52,986 nt of DNA from GWF sp031972135 (GTDB taxonomy: Bacteria; Patescibacteriota; Microgenomatia; UBA1400; UBA12108), in contig DALYFH010000002.1 of NCBI GenBank assembly GCA_031972135.1, positions 1-52,986 of the forward strand, given 5' to 3'. Below the pieces are notes generated by a model, which was not told where the DNA came from, searched no databases, and saw only the letters and a list, made by a program, of their open reading frames with translations. This document shows positions 41,362 through 49,709 of the stretch, one piece after another. Within the stretch, counting starts at the first letter, position 1; each line of letters opens with the position of its first letter. Both the position numbers and the translations under genes were made by a program.

Positions 41362-41385
41362 ATTCTACACCTCCAGTGGTATACT
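41362..41385. promoter_or_regulatory. Divergent promoters for the MFS gene and the second ABC operon
   Basis: Minus strand: TAGAAT (41367-41362) 10 bases before ATG 41351. Plus strand: TATACT (41380-41385) with extended TG (41377-41378), 6 bases before ATG 41392. The two start codons are 40 bases apart and neither has a Shine-Dalgarno, so both could be leaderless. Confidence 0.55.
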
Positions 41386-41391
41386 ATTCTA

Positions 41392-42300
41392 ATGCCAATA
41401 CTTGAGGTAAATAATCTAACCAAGACATTTAAGAACTCGCCAATTATCAAGGGGATTAGTTTTGATATGGCCGAAGGGGAGATCCTCGGCATCCTCGGTC
41501 CCAACGGCGCCGGCAAAACCACGACACTTCAGATGCTCCTGGGTATCCTCACTCCAACCAGTGGTAGTATTAGTATCTTTGGCAAAGATATAGTGACCCA
41601 CAAGTCAGAAATTCTCGAGTCAGTCAACTTTTCCTCTACCTATGTGGACATGCCCTGGAGGCTCAGTGTCAAAGAAAATCTAACATGGTCTGCATGGCTC
41701 TATCAGATCCCAGATCGAAGGCGTAGACTCAAACAGATCATGGAGCTCTTCCGTCTCGAAAAACTATGGAACATGCCGGTCGCCGCACTCTCCGCAGGTC
41801 AAAAGACCCGGGTCAACCTGGCTCGGTCTATGGTCAACTATCCTCGGTTACTACTCTTAGACGAACCAACCGCGAGCCTCGACCCAGAAGTAGCTAGCTA
41901 TATGAGAGAGTTCTTTGCCAAGCAAAGAGAGACTTTTAATAAAAGTATTATTCTAACTAGCCACAACATGGCCGAAGTCGAAGAGCTATGTGACAGGGTC
42001 CTCATCCTCAAAGATGGTTTGATTTTTGACATCGATACACCCGCTAACCTCGCCAAAAAAATCGAGGACTGTTTCCTCAATTTACGCATAACCAAGAACG
42101 AGTCAAAGCTCGACGAACTACTAAGGCGTCGCAAATTAACCAAAAATATAACAGAGGGTGTAGTGCGGATCGAACTAAAAGAAAAAATCCTCCCGCTATT
42201 TCTTTACGAGCTAACTAAACAAAATATTCAGTACAGTGAGATAAGCATCGACAAACCCAATCTCGAAGATTATTTTATGAAAGTGGCCAAGGAAAAATAA
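41392..42300 (+). CDS. ABC-2 type exporter, ATP-binding subunit (second system)
   Basis: A 302-residue ATPase with Walker A GPNGAGKTT, signature LSAGQKTRV and Walker B LLLLDEPTASLD, then a C-terminal accessory domain. The start at ATG 41392 gives MPILEVNNLTKTFK; upstream in-frame codons fall in the divergent promoter. It is distinct in sequence from the ATPase at 37673. One permease gene follows by 1 base. Confidence 0.93.
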   Translation: MPILEVNNLTKTFKNSPIIKGISFDMAEGEILGILGPNGAGKTTTLQMLLGILTPTSGSISIFGKDIVTHKSEILESVNFSSTYVDMPWRLSVKENLTWSAWLYQIPDRRRRLKQIMELFRLEKLWNMPVAALSAGQKTRVNLARSMVNYPRLLLLDEPTASLDPEVASYMREFFAKQRETFNKSIILTSHNMAEVEELCDRVLILKDGLIFDIDTPANLAKKIEDCFLNLRITKNESKLDELLRRRKLTKNITEGVVRIELKEKILPLFLYELTKQNIQYSEISIDKPNLEDYFMKVAKEK

Positions 42301-42301
42301 T

Positions 42302-43087
42302 ATGAAAATGCACAGACTTTGGGGATTATTCTTAAGATATTACTATAACCTCTTGCGCTCTTACGATCGCCTGACCGATATGTTCTTTTGGCCAGTTGTC
42401 GACCTACTAATGTGGGGTTTGACTAGCCAGTATTTAGTCAAAACAGGGGCACTAAATAATACTGTGATCCTAGCTCTCTTAGGCGGCATCATGCTCTGGA
42501 TATTCCCTTGGCGTGGACAATATGAGATCACGGTTAGTCTGCTCGAAGATCTCTGGAACCGTAATTTGGTCAATCTTTTTGCGACTCCAGTCAAGTTTAT
42601 GGAATGGGTAGCGACCCTTCTGTTAATAGGCGTATTCAAGGCTGCAGTCTCTTTTGGCTTTGCGAGCCTGGTTGCAATCCTCCTTTATCAAACCAATATT
42701 TACACTTTAGGTATTAAATTGCTCCCATGGGCAGGACTACTAATCATCTTTGGCTGGGTATTTGGTTTGCTAGTTGCCGGTATTATTATGCGCTACGGTA
42801 CCAAGATCCAGACACTCGCTTGGACTGCGATCCACTTAGTCTCACCTTTTATTGGCGTTTATTATTCTATTGATACTCTCCCTAGCTGGGCGCAAACTGT
42901 GTCTCGTTATGTCCCTGCGAGCTATGTTTTTGAGGCAATGCGCAGCGAGATCGCCGGTGTCTCTGTCCCACTAACAAACCTGATAATGCCAAGCATCCTT
43001 TGTCTTATTTATCTAGGTTTAGCTCTCTGGATGCTCGCTCGGAGTTATCGCCACATCCTCAAGCGTGGCTTGATCTCGGTTGAGTAA
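42302..43087 (+). CDS. ABC-2 family permease (second system)
   Basis: A 261-residue protein with about six membrane helices, of the ABC-2 membrane family (segment FFWPVVDLLMWGL after a basic start, and YYSIDTLPSWAQTVSRYVP before the last helices). The latter resembles the conserved P-x-x-x-P-L-type loop of ABC-2 permeases. It probably forms a homodimer with the ATPase upstream. Substrate unknown. Its stop is 1 base before miaA. Confidence 0.85.
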   Translation: MKMHRLWGLFLRYYYNLLRSYDRLTDMFFWPVVDLLMWGLTSQYLVKTGALNNTVILALLGGIMLWIFPWRGQYEITVSLLEDLWNRNLVNLFATPVKFMEWVATLLLIGVFKAAVSFGFASLVAILLYQTNIYTLGIKLLPWAGLLIIFGWVFGLLVAGIIMRYGTKIQTLAWTAIHLVSPFIGVYYSIDTLPSWAQTVSRYVPASYVFEAMRSEIAGVSVPLTNLIMPSILCLIYLGLALWMLARSYRHILKRGLISVE

Positions 43088-43088
43088 C

Positions 43089-43961
43089 ATGGACACTATA
43101 TATATTGTCGGAACTACAGGAAGTGGCAAAACAGCACTCGCTACCCATATAGCAAGTCGTCAAAAGAGTGTGATTATTTCCGCAGACAGTAGGCAAGTCT
43201 ATCGTGGGATGGATATCGTGACCGGCAAAGATCATCCCAAAAATGTAAATATACATGGTATAGACTTGGTGGACCCTGGGAGTTCCTGCTCAGTTAGTGT
43301 GTGGTACGAGAATGTTGTCCCAGTAATCAACCAAGCAAAGGAAGATGGTCTTCAGGTGATAGTAGTCGGGGGAACTGGATTTTATATAAGAGCTCTAACT
43401 CATGGTATCGAAACTATGTCAGTGCCTATCAACCCAGGGCTTAGGAGTCAGCTGGAGTCACTGGGAGTGAGTGGGTTACAAGATTTGCTAAAGAGTCAGG
43501 ACCCTGCCAGATTTGATCGCTTTAACCACTCCGATCAAAATAACCCAAGACGGTTAATCCGCGCCATCGAGGTAGCCCAATCAAATATCTCAGTTAGTCA
43601 AAAAAAAACTTCAAATCTCAAGCCGATGATCGCACTCTATTACAAAGACCAAAATCTTCAGGAGCAAAAAATTAGAGAGCGAGTGATCTCTCGTCTCAAA
43701 AGTGGTGCGGTTACAGAAACTCAAAATCTACTAAATCAGGTCGATCCAAATGCTCCTAGTCTAAGTGCTCTAGGTTATGACCAAATTTCTAGATTTCTAA
43801 AAGGTGCACTAACCGAACAACAGCTGGTAGATGACTGGGTGAGTGCCGAAGTCAGCTACACCAAGAGACAGTTAACCTTTTTTCGCAAACAAAACGTGGT
43901 CTGGTATGATCGTGGTAGAATGACTATAGAGGAGATTTATGAGCAATACTTATCACGTTGA
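43089..43961 (+). CDS. miaA: tRNA dimethylallyltransferase MiaA
   Basis: A 290-residue enzyme that adds dimethylallyl to A37 of tRNAs reading codons starting with U. P-loop GTTGSGKTALA, SADSRQVYRGMDIVTGKD, VGGTGFYIRAL, RRLIRAIEV, LGYDQI and YTKRQLTFFRK motifs are all present. The start ATG 43089 is preferred over the in-frame TTG 43080 within the permease stop region. Overlaps the next gene by 23 bases. Confidence 0.96.
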   Translation: MDTIYIVGTTGSGKTALATHIASRQKSVIISADSRQVYRGMDIVTGKDHPKNVNIHGIDLVDPGSSCSVSVWYENVVPVINQAKEDGLQVIVVGGTGFYIRALTHGIETMSVPINPGLRSQLESLGVSGLQDLLKSQDPARFDRFNHSDQNNPRRLIRAIEVAQSNISVSQKKTSNLKPMIALYYKDQNLQEQKIRERVISRLKSGAVTETQNLLNQVDPNAPSLSALGYDQISRFLKGALTEQQLVDDWVSAEVSYTKRQLTFFRKQNVVWYDRGRMTIEEIYEQYLSR

Positions 43962-44916
43962 GATAACCCCCAAAAGTGTTTTTTATATTATCGGTACACT
44001 ACTAGCGATCTACGCGACATACCAGCTCCGAAGCATTTTGGTGCTCGTTTTTGTTTCATTTATTTTAATGACTGCTATCAACGCTCTCGTCCGATACACT
44101 CACAAGCTGCGCATCCCTGTCATCATCACTGTGCTTTTAGTATACGTTGCAATCGTCACACTCTTCTCGACTCTAGTCGCATCACTGATCCCAGCGGTCG
44201 TTTCGCAGACTAGTGGTCTCACCCAGTCATTACCCACTTACCTCAACAATCTAGAGAAAGTTTTCAATGCCGACTTTAACACGAGCTTAACCGGTGGATA
44301 TTTTAGCTCGCTACCCAGCAATATCTTGAGGATCGCTACCGGGACTCTGGGCAATTTACTAAACGTCCTAGTGGTCTTCTTTATGACCTACTATCTAATT
44401 ATCGAGCGTCCTCATCTCCATAAATATCTCTTGCGCCTATTTGACAACAAAGATGCCGAACAGCGAGCAGAACGCCTCGTTCACGCTATCGAAGGTCAGG
44501 TAGGAGGCTGGGTCAGAGGACAGCTTACCCTCATGGTAGTGATCGGAGTTATGACATATATCGGATTACTCGCACTTGGGATCCCTTATGCACTCCCGCT
44601 CGCAACACTTGCCGCACTCCTCGAAGCGATCCCCAACCTAGGTCCAATAATCTCGGCAATCCCACCAATTATTATAGGATTCTCCATCTCTCCAGTCGTT
44701 GGTATGGGAGCGCTCGCTCTAAATATCCTGATCCAGCAGCTCGAGAATAATCTTATTGTACCTAGAGTCATGCAGTCAGCTACAGGCACAGCTCCACTCA
44801 TCACTATCCTAGTTCTACTCTCAGGTTATACCTTGGGTGGGATTGTCGGGGCAATACTCGCTATGCCAATATATCTGGTCTCCAAAACAGTTATTGCTGA
44901 GTTATCAATCAAATAA
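43939..44916 (+). CDS. AI-2E (PerM/YdiK-like) family transport protein
   Basis: A 325-residue polytopic protein with about eight membrane helices. The family core GWVRGQLTLMVVIGVMTYIG and LEAIPNLGPIISAIPPIIIG, and the C-terminal QLENNLIVPRVM are canonical. Members have been linked to autoinducer-2 or ion efflux, and the substrate here is unknown. AGAGGAG is 5 bases before the ATG, which lies inside miaA. Confidence 0.9.
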   Translation: MSNTYHVEITPKSVFYIIGTLLAIYATYQLRSILVLVFVSFILMTAINALVRYTHKLRIPVIITVLLVYVAIVTLFSTLVASLIPAVVSQTSGLTQSLPTYLNNLEKVFNADFNTSLTGGYFSSLPSNILRIATGTLGNLLNVLVVFFMTYYLIIERPHLHKYLLRLFDNKDAEQRAERLVHAIEGQVGGWVRGQLTLMVVIGVMTYIGLLALGIPYALPLATLAALLEAIPNLGPIISAIPPIIIGFSISPVVGMGALALNILIQQLENNLIVPRVMQSATGTAPLITILVLLSGYTLGGIVGAILAMPIYLVSKTVIAELSIK

Positions 44917-44932
44917 TCAAGGGAGGTATTAT

Positions 44933-45625
44933 ATGGACTTTAATCTCTGGACACGCAGTCTCAATATTGCCTGGGATCAAACAATGGGTTCATTAGTCGC
45001 ATACATCCCGCGAGTAGTTTTTGCGATCCTGATCGCTATCTTAGGGGTCATGATTGGTAACTATGTCTCCAAACTTATAACCAAAGCTCTTCGTCTCGTA
45101 AAGTTTGACCAACTGGTAAGTGATAGCAAGTTCCAGCTTTTTCTCAAAAAAGCTGAGATAACACATAAACTAGAAGATCTAATTGCAGCCGCATTTAAAT
45201 GGATCATCGTGATCACCTTCTTTATCAGTGCCACGAGTATTGCAGGCCTAAGCTCAGTAGCAGTTGTCTTAACTGGAGTCCTAAGCTACGTGCCAAGCGT
45301 CGTCTCAGCCGTCCTTGTCCTAGCGCTTGGTGTACTCTTAGCAGGACTCGTCGAAGGACTAGTCAAAGGATCATTGTCATCGATCGATCTCAAGACTGCT
45401 CGCTTGATGGGCAAAGTTAGCAGCTACACTGTCGTGACTATCGCGATCCTCGCTGCGCTCTCTGAGCTAAATATCGCTGCGAGCTTTATCAACATTTTGT
45501 TTATTGGCTTTGTCTCTATGCTCTCGCTCGGGTTCGGACTCGCAATCGGCCTCGGTGCTAAGGATCTAGTTAGCAAAATCCTAGGCGAGTGGTATAAGCA
45601 GGTTCAAAAAGAACTTAGAGACTAA
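44933..45625 (+). CDS. Small mechanosensitive channel-like membrane protein
   Basis: A 230-residue protein with several membrane segments. The C-terminal helix GFGLAIGLGAKDLVSKILGE resembles the pore-lining helix of MscS family proteins, with Gly/Ala packing, but the cytoplasmic vestibule domain is missing. It begins DFNLWTRSLNIAWDQTMGS after a GGGAGG site 7 bases upstream; an earlier in-frame start would run into the preceding gene. It probably helps osmotic protection or is a TM-helix (PF05552-like) protein. Confidence 0.7.
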   Translation: MDFNLWTRSLNIAWDQTMGSLVAYIPRVVFAILIAILGVMIGNYVSKLITKALRLVKFDQLVSDSKFQLFLKKAEITHKLEDLIAAAFKWIIVITFFISATSIAGLSSVAVVLTGVLSYVPSVVSAVLVLALGVLLAGLVEGLVKGSLSSIDLKTARLMGKVSSYTVVTIAILAALSELNIAASFINILFIGFVSMLSLGFGLAIGLGAKDLVSKILGEWYKQVQKELRD

Positions 45626-45633
45626 TCGTTTCT

Positions 45634-46413
45634 ATGACAGCGCTCTATAGTATTATCTTGGGGCTAGTAGAAGGTTTAACCGAGTTTATTCCCGTCTCCT
45701 CAACATTCCACTTAATTGCCGCTTCACGTTTACTAGGTTTGCCTCAGTCCGATTTTCTCAAGCTCTTTGAAGTAGTTATTCAGTCGGGAGCAATTCTCTC
45801 GATATTATGGTTGTATAAAGATAAGCTAATTAAGAGTCGTGCTCTCCAGGCCAAACTACTTTATTCATTCATCCCTACAGCCGTTATTGGGATGATCCTC
45901 TACAAAATAATCAAAGGCTACTTTTTTGAAAATACCATACTGCAACTTAGTGTTTTTGGTCTCGTCGGACTACTATTTTTAGGACTAGAGTGGTATCTTT
46001 CAAAGCATAAGATTGTTCTCAAAAAAACTCTCACAGAAATTAGTGTCAGTAATGCTGTTTTGATAGGGCTTTTTCAGGTGTTCTCTGTAATCCCCGGTGT
46101 CTCACGCTCCGGCTCGATCCTCTTTGGAATGCTGATCTTAGGCTACTCTCGCACTAGTGCAGCTGAGTACGCCTTTATGCTCTCGCTCCCGACCATTCTG
46201 GCAGCTACTGGCTTAGATCTCTATCAAAATATGGAACTGCTCAAAACGATTACTCCTGATCAAGTACTATATTTACTGCTCGGTACAGCGAGTGCATTCT
46301 TATCTGCTCTTTGGGTCATGAAATGGCTAATTAACTATCTAAGTTCTCACTCACTCGCGATTTTCGGCTACTACAGATTGGTGGCAGTTGTGATACTTTA
46401 TTACCTACTTTAG
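45634..46413 (+). CDS. uppP: Undecaprenyl-diphosphatase UppP (BacA-like)
   Basis: A 259-residue membrane enzyme that recycles the cell-wall lipid carrier by dephosphorylating undecaprenyl diphosphate. EGLTEFIPVSST and PGVSRSGS are the two catalytic motifs. The usual SSTGHL reads SSTFHL. With mltG this supports a peptidoglycan wall. The 3' end overlaps the convergent IPT/TIG-like gene by 4 bases. Confidence 0.95.
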   Translation: MTALYSIILGLVEGLTEFIPVSSTFHLIAASRLLGLPQSDFLKLFEVVIQSGAILSILWLYKDKLIKSRALQAKLLYSFIPTAVIGMILYKIIKGYFFENTILQLSVFGLVGLLFLGLEWYLSKHKIVLKKTLTEISVSNAVLIGLFQVFSVIPGVSRSGSILFGMLILGYSRTSAAEYAFMLSLPTILAATGLDLYQNMELLKTITPDQVLYLLLGTASAFLSALWVMKWLINYLSSHSLAIFGYYRLVAVVILYYLL

Positions 46414-47225
46414 GGTAACACCTTCATCGACAGTGGATCGGCGTAGATGGGTAGGGGACTACCATTCTCGCTATAGAGTTCTACTCTCACTAGATCAATT
46501 GCCCCAATTCCTGGGTGAGAGATACTAAAGATTGGCTGTTGCGAAGAGTTGCCATTATTACTAAACCGAATCTGCATCTTTTTGCCTAGTGCATCAGCTC
46601 CAGGTGTCTGACTGTCTATTGTAGTACTACCAAGAGCAGTAACTACTAGGGGTTCAGATACATAGCCAAGCTCTACCATCCCACTAGAGTATGAGGATGA
46701 GCCAGTTACACTAAACTGCACTTCATTAGCACTGACTCTTACTAGTCCTACTTTGGTGCTCGAAACATCATCATAAATTAGCAAGTTCCCATCCCATGCT
46801 GCCTCTTTTCCATTTACCGCTACCCAGACTTTCCCACTTCGCGCACTCTCTGGGATCTTAACTTCAATAATGCTATTGCTCCATCTGACGATAGATTCAG
46901 TCTCTGCTTGGACGTTACCGACATATACTGAGCTACCCCATTGGTAATCACCAAAGTTATTGCCGATAAGTACTACTGTGTCACCCTTTTTGCCAAAGAA
47001 CATACTCACTCTGTCTAGTCTTGGGGCTTCAACTGGGTAAGATGGGGGTGGGGTAACAGCGGGGATATCTATCTCACCTGCAGCTCCAGATCTATTTTCG
47101 GTATCTTGTTGTGCTAGGTTAACAGACAAAGGAATAATTAGTACCAAAAATAATCCCACATTAAAGGTGACGACTCTCTTCCAGGAGAGGGTTCGATTGA
47201 TTCGGTCGTAGATATTATCTGTCAT
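46410..47225 (-). CDS. Membrane-anchored protein with IPT/TIG-like domain
   Basis: A 271-residue protein. Cytoplasmic start TDNIYDRINRTLSWKRVV, one membrane helix (about residues 20-40), an external linker rich in Pro, then a domain that reads like an IPT/TIG immunoglobulin fold (DRVSMFFGKKGDTVVLIGNN, then FGDYQWGSSVYVG, ending near NLLIYD). The C-terminal 100 residues form a second beta-rich part. The function is probably at the cell surface. The start is set by a TATAAT on the minus strand (47243-47238) 12 bases before ATG 47225, with GAGGAA between. Confidence 0.7.
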   Translation of the reverse strand: MTDNIYDRINRTLSWKRVVTFNVGLFLVLIIPLSVNLAQQDTENRSGAAGEIDIPAVTPPPSYPVEAPRLDRVSMFFGKKGDTVVLIGNNFGDYQWGSSVYVGNVQAETESIVRWSNSIIEVKIPESARSGKVWVAVNGKEAAWDGNLLIYDDVSSTKVGLVRVSANEVQFSVTGSSSYSSGMVELGYVSEPLVVTALGSTTIDSQTPGADALGKKMQIRFSNNGNSSQQPIFSISHPGIGAIDLVRVELYSENGSPLPIYADPLSMKVLP

Positions 47226-47258
47226 AGAGTTCCTCTCATTATAGCTCACTTAGTATCT

Positions 47259-47855
47259 TTAATTAGATTTTCCTTTAATAGTAATAACACGGTTTTCGTG
47301 ATCAAAGTTGATAGTAAAGTCATCAAACAGCCCTTTTCTACCCAATATGTAAGTAGTCGCATTAGACTCGGTAAAGGTGGCGGGGAACTCAAAATCTACT
47401 CCCCCGATCTGTACAATAATCCGGTCCATATAAGCAAATGCAGGCACTCCCGAAAATCCTTGTAGTGTAATGCGCTTAGCTCTAGCGAGGTCTACACCTG
47501 TATCGTGCGCAGCTTGCAGTGGTAGAGTCGAGACCACAGCGCCTGAGTCGAGTAGAAAAGTGGTATCCACATACCCAGTCGTAGTTTTGAGGGGCATCGT
47601 AATCTTGGGTTCTTGAACAAATCCAAAATTTTCGTAAAGAGTGTTTTTGTAAGGAACCTTAAACTCGATTACGCCAAAATTATTCGAAACAGTTACTTGA
47701 TTAACTCCACCTCCACCTAGTTTGCGGATGAGCAAAAAACCTCCGATAATAACTGCAAATCCAAATAGTGATGCCACTTTGATAATGGCACTCCATTTAG
47801 AACTAGAGTCAACCACATTGTCGCTCGTGTGAGGGTCATAACTAACTAACGCCAT
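47259..47855 (-). CDS. Membrane-anchored retropepsin-like aspartic protease
   Basis: A 198-residue protein with one N-terminal membrane helix (about residues 23-45) and an external domain with the D-S-G-A active-site motif in FLLDSGAVVSTLP and the closing YILGRKGLFDDFTINFD. Both are typical of retropepsin-like domains, which act as dimers. The Asp needed for catalysis is kept. The substrate is unknown. It shares its promoter region with the divergent DUF4446 gene. Confidence 0.75.
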   Translation of the reverse strand: MALVSYDPHTSDNVVDSSSKWSAIIKVASLFGFAVIIGGFLLIRKLGGGGVNQVTVSNNFGVIEFKVPYKNTLYENFGFVQEPKITMPLKTTTGYVDTTFLLDSGAVVSTLPLQAAHDTGVDLARAKRITLQGFSGVPAFAYMDRIIVQIGGVDFEFPATFTESNATTYILGRKGLFDDFTINFDHENRVITIKGKSN

Positions 47856-47862
47856 AGCTTCA

Positions 47863-47872
47863 TGCTATCATA
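47863..47872. promoter_or_regulatory. Overlapping divergent -10 boxes
   Basis: Plus strand: TG-C-TATCAT (-10 at 47866-47871) 7 bases before ATG 47879. Minus strand: TATGAT (47872-47867) 11 bases before ATG 47855. The two boxes share five base pairs, and the start codons are only 23 bases apart. Confidence 0.5.
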
Positions 47873-47878
47873 CATTTT

Positions 47879-48340
47879 ATGACTCTGTCTCCCGAATTAA
47901 TGGTTATACTCGCAATTCTGGGTTTTAACCTGGTGTTTACATTTGTTATCTTTTTTTCACTGCGCCGAATGACTCGGCACTATACCAATCTGACTCACGG
48001 TGTCGAGCCAAAAAACCTCATCAAAGCTCTCGAGGGTATCCAAAAAACCTTGAGTGAACACGAGAGGGGCAACGCTATCACCAAAAAAGAGCTCGCATCC
48101 CTAGAGTCTAAGATCAAAACCCACTTGCAGACCTTAACGCTCAAGCGTTTCAACCCTTTTGGAGATACAGGCGGAGATCAGAGTTTTCTCCTCGCCATAC
48201 TCGATGGTAACAAAGATGGTATAGTCATAACATCACTACATAGTAGAGAAAATACTCGTTTCTATGTAAAATCAGTCAAAGGGGGAGTGGGATTAGACCA
48301 TCCTCTCTCGACAGATGAGCAAAAGATTATCAAGCGTTAA
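47879..48340 (+). CDS. DUF4446 family protein
   Basis: A 153-residue protein with an N-terminal membrane helix (about residues 8-28), a coiled-coil middle part (about 40-85), and the DUF4446 C-terminal domain RFNPFGDTGGDQSFLLAILD, IVITSLHSRENTRFYVK and PLSTDEQKIIK. Function is unknown. In many Firmicutes it lies near chromosome-partition genes, but not here. No Shine-Dalgarno is seen. Its end is close to the following DUF3048 gene start (48354). Confidence 0.85.
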   Translation: MTLSPELMVILAILGFNLVFTFVIFFSLRRMTRHYTNLTHGVEPKNLIKALEGIQKTLSEHERGNAITKKELASLESKIKTHLQTLTLKRFNPFGDTGGDQSFLLAILDGNKDGIVITSLHSRENTRFYVKSVKGGVGLDHPLSTDEQKIIKR

Positions 48341-48353
48341 GGAAAAATATTTT

Positions 48354-49580
48354 ATGAACAACCCAATACTCAAATCATTACTAATCGCGCTTGTTGCTTT
48401 TGGTATGTCGACTGGTGTTAGTTATGGCATGACCCTCTATCTCTATACCCCAGACTCTGCTGGTCCTATCACACCCATTACTACTCCAACCGCTGGTGGT
48501 GGCCTAAACATTGATCCCTCAGCACCTCGTACGGCTGAGTGTCCTATTAACGGTGCCATGTACACAACAGCAGAGCAAAAGATCTGGGAGTCTAGGAGAC
48601 CACTATACGTAATGATCGAGAACTCAGTGGATGCTAGACCTCAGTCAGGTCTCGGCAGTGCTGACGTAGTCTACGAAGCTGTAGCCGAGGGTGGCATCAC
48701 TCGCTTTGGTGCAGTTTACTTGTGTGGAGTAGCCAAAGCAGACACTATCGTCGGTCCAGTACGCTCAGCTCGCACTGCCTTTGTTAATCTAGCCTCAGAA
48801 TACAACTATCCACTCTACGCTCACGTAGGAGGCGCCAACTGTAGTAGTGCCGATGGTGGCAAGACCTGTACATCACACAAGAGTGTCCAAGCTCTTGAGC
48901 AGCTAAGCTCTTACGGCTGGGTAGGTAGGACTGGCAACGATCTCAATCAGTTTAGTATCGGCTTCCCCACTTTCTGGCGCGACTACGAGCGGATGGGTAG
49001 GACAGTCGCTACTGAGCATACTATGTACAGTAGTACCGACAAACTCTGGAAATATGCTGCCGGCACTCGTGGCTGGACCAATATGGCACCAAAGGATCTA
49101 ATGCCCAAGAACGCCAAGCTAGACTGGAAAGATGGCTTTACCAAATGGACCTGGAAAGATGATGCCGCAGAGGGTGATCGTGGTGACGTTGCCAAAATCA
49201 CTTTCGGATTCTGGGAGAGCTACCACGACTTTGATGTGACCTGGGACTACAACAAGTCAACCAACATGTATGTCCGCACCAATGGAGATGCCGCACACAA
49301 AGATAGGAATGATGACAAACAGTTTAGTGCCAAGGCAGTCCTCGTTCAGTTCACCAAAGAGCTAGGACCACTCGATGACCACAAGCACATGCTCTACGAA
49401 GTAATCGGCAGTGGCGAAGGTATCCTCTTCCAAGATGGAACCGCAACCGAGATTACCTGGAGCAAAAAAGATCGCGAGAGCCGAACCGTCTTTAAAGATG
49501 GCAAGGGCAAACCAGTCTCCTTTAACAGGGGCACCCTCTGGGTCGAGATCCTGCCAATCGACAACACCGTAACGTATTAA
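48354..49580 (+). CDS. DUF3048 (YerB-like) exported lipoprotein-type protein
   Basis: A 408-residue protein with an N-terminal hydrophobic segment (about residues 5-27) and the DUF3048 domain with PLYVMIENSVDARPQSGLGS, SADVVYEAVAEGGITRF and VGPVRSARTAF blocks. The C-terminal part has a separate DUF3048_C-like region. It is probably exported and wall-associated; function unknown. AAGGAA lies 8-13 bases before ATG 48354. A REP-family palindrome follows 8 bases after the stop. Confidence 0.87.
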   Translation: MNNPILKSLLIALVAFGMSTGVSYGMTLYLYTPDSAGPITPITTPTAGGGLNIDPSAPRTAECPINGAMYTTAEQKIWESRRPLYVMIENSVDARPQSGLGSADVVYEAVAEGGITRFGAVYLCGVAKADTIVGPVRSARTAFVNLASEYNYPLYAHVGGANCSSADGGKTCTSHKSVQALEQLSSYGWVGRTGNDLNQFSIGFPTFWRDYERMGRTVATEHTMYSSTDKLWKYAAGTRGWTNMAPKDLMPKNAKLDWKDGFTKWTWKDDAAEGDRGDVAKITFGFWESYHDFDVTWDYNKSTNMYVRTNGDAAHKDRNDDKQFSAKAVLVQFTKELGPLDDHKHMLYEVIGSGEGILFQDGTATEITWSKKDRESRTVFKDGKGKPVSFNRGTLWVEILPIDNTVTY

Positions 49581-49587
49581 CATTCTC

Positions 49588-49612
49588 GTAGGGGCGGGGT
49601 CTTCCCGCCCTA
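49588..49612 (+). repeat. Distant REP-family palindrome
   Basis: GTAG at the 5' end and perfect arms GGGCGGG (49592-49598) and CCCGCCC (49604-49610), with a different loop from the RAYT-adjacent copies. It may also end transcription of the DUF3048 gene, but no T-tract follows. Confidence 0.65.
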
Positions 49613-49660
49613 TTTGTAACATTCGATCCATTTTGTCGTATTGCATAACGATCACCATTT

Positions 49661-49691
49661 TTGTACGATAAAAGAGTAATATAGTTGTACG
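49661..49691 (+). promoter_or_regulatory. Promoter with TTGTACG direct repeats
   Basis: TAATAT (49677-49682) is a possible -10 and lies between two copies of TTGTACG (49661-49667 and 49685-49691, 24 bases apart). The second copy covers the likely start point. The repeats could be operator sites for the regulator encoded just downstream. Confidence 0.5.
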
Positions 49692-49709
49692 TCCAAGGAG
49701 ATAACAGGT

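Noticed and set aside
40857..41522. A longer start for the MFS gene at 41522
   Set aside because: The extra N-terminal residues are the antisense of the ABC ATPase gene and its promoter. ATG 41351 gives a normal N-terminus.
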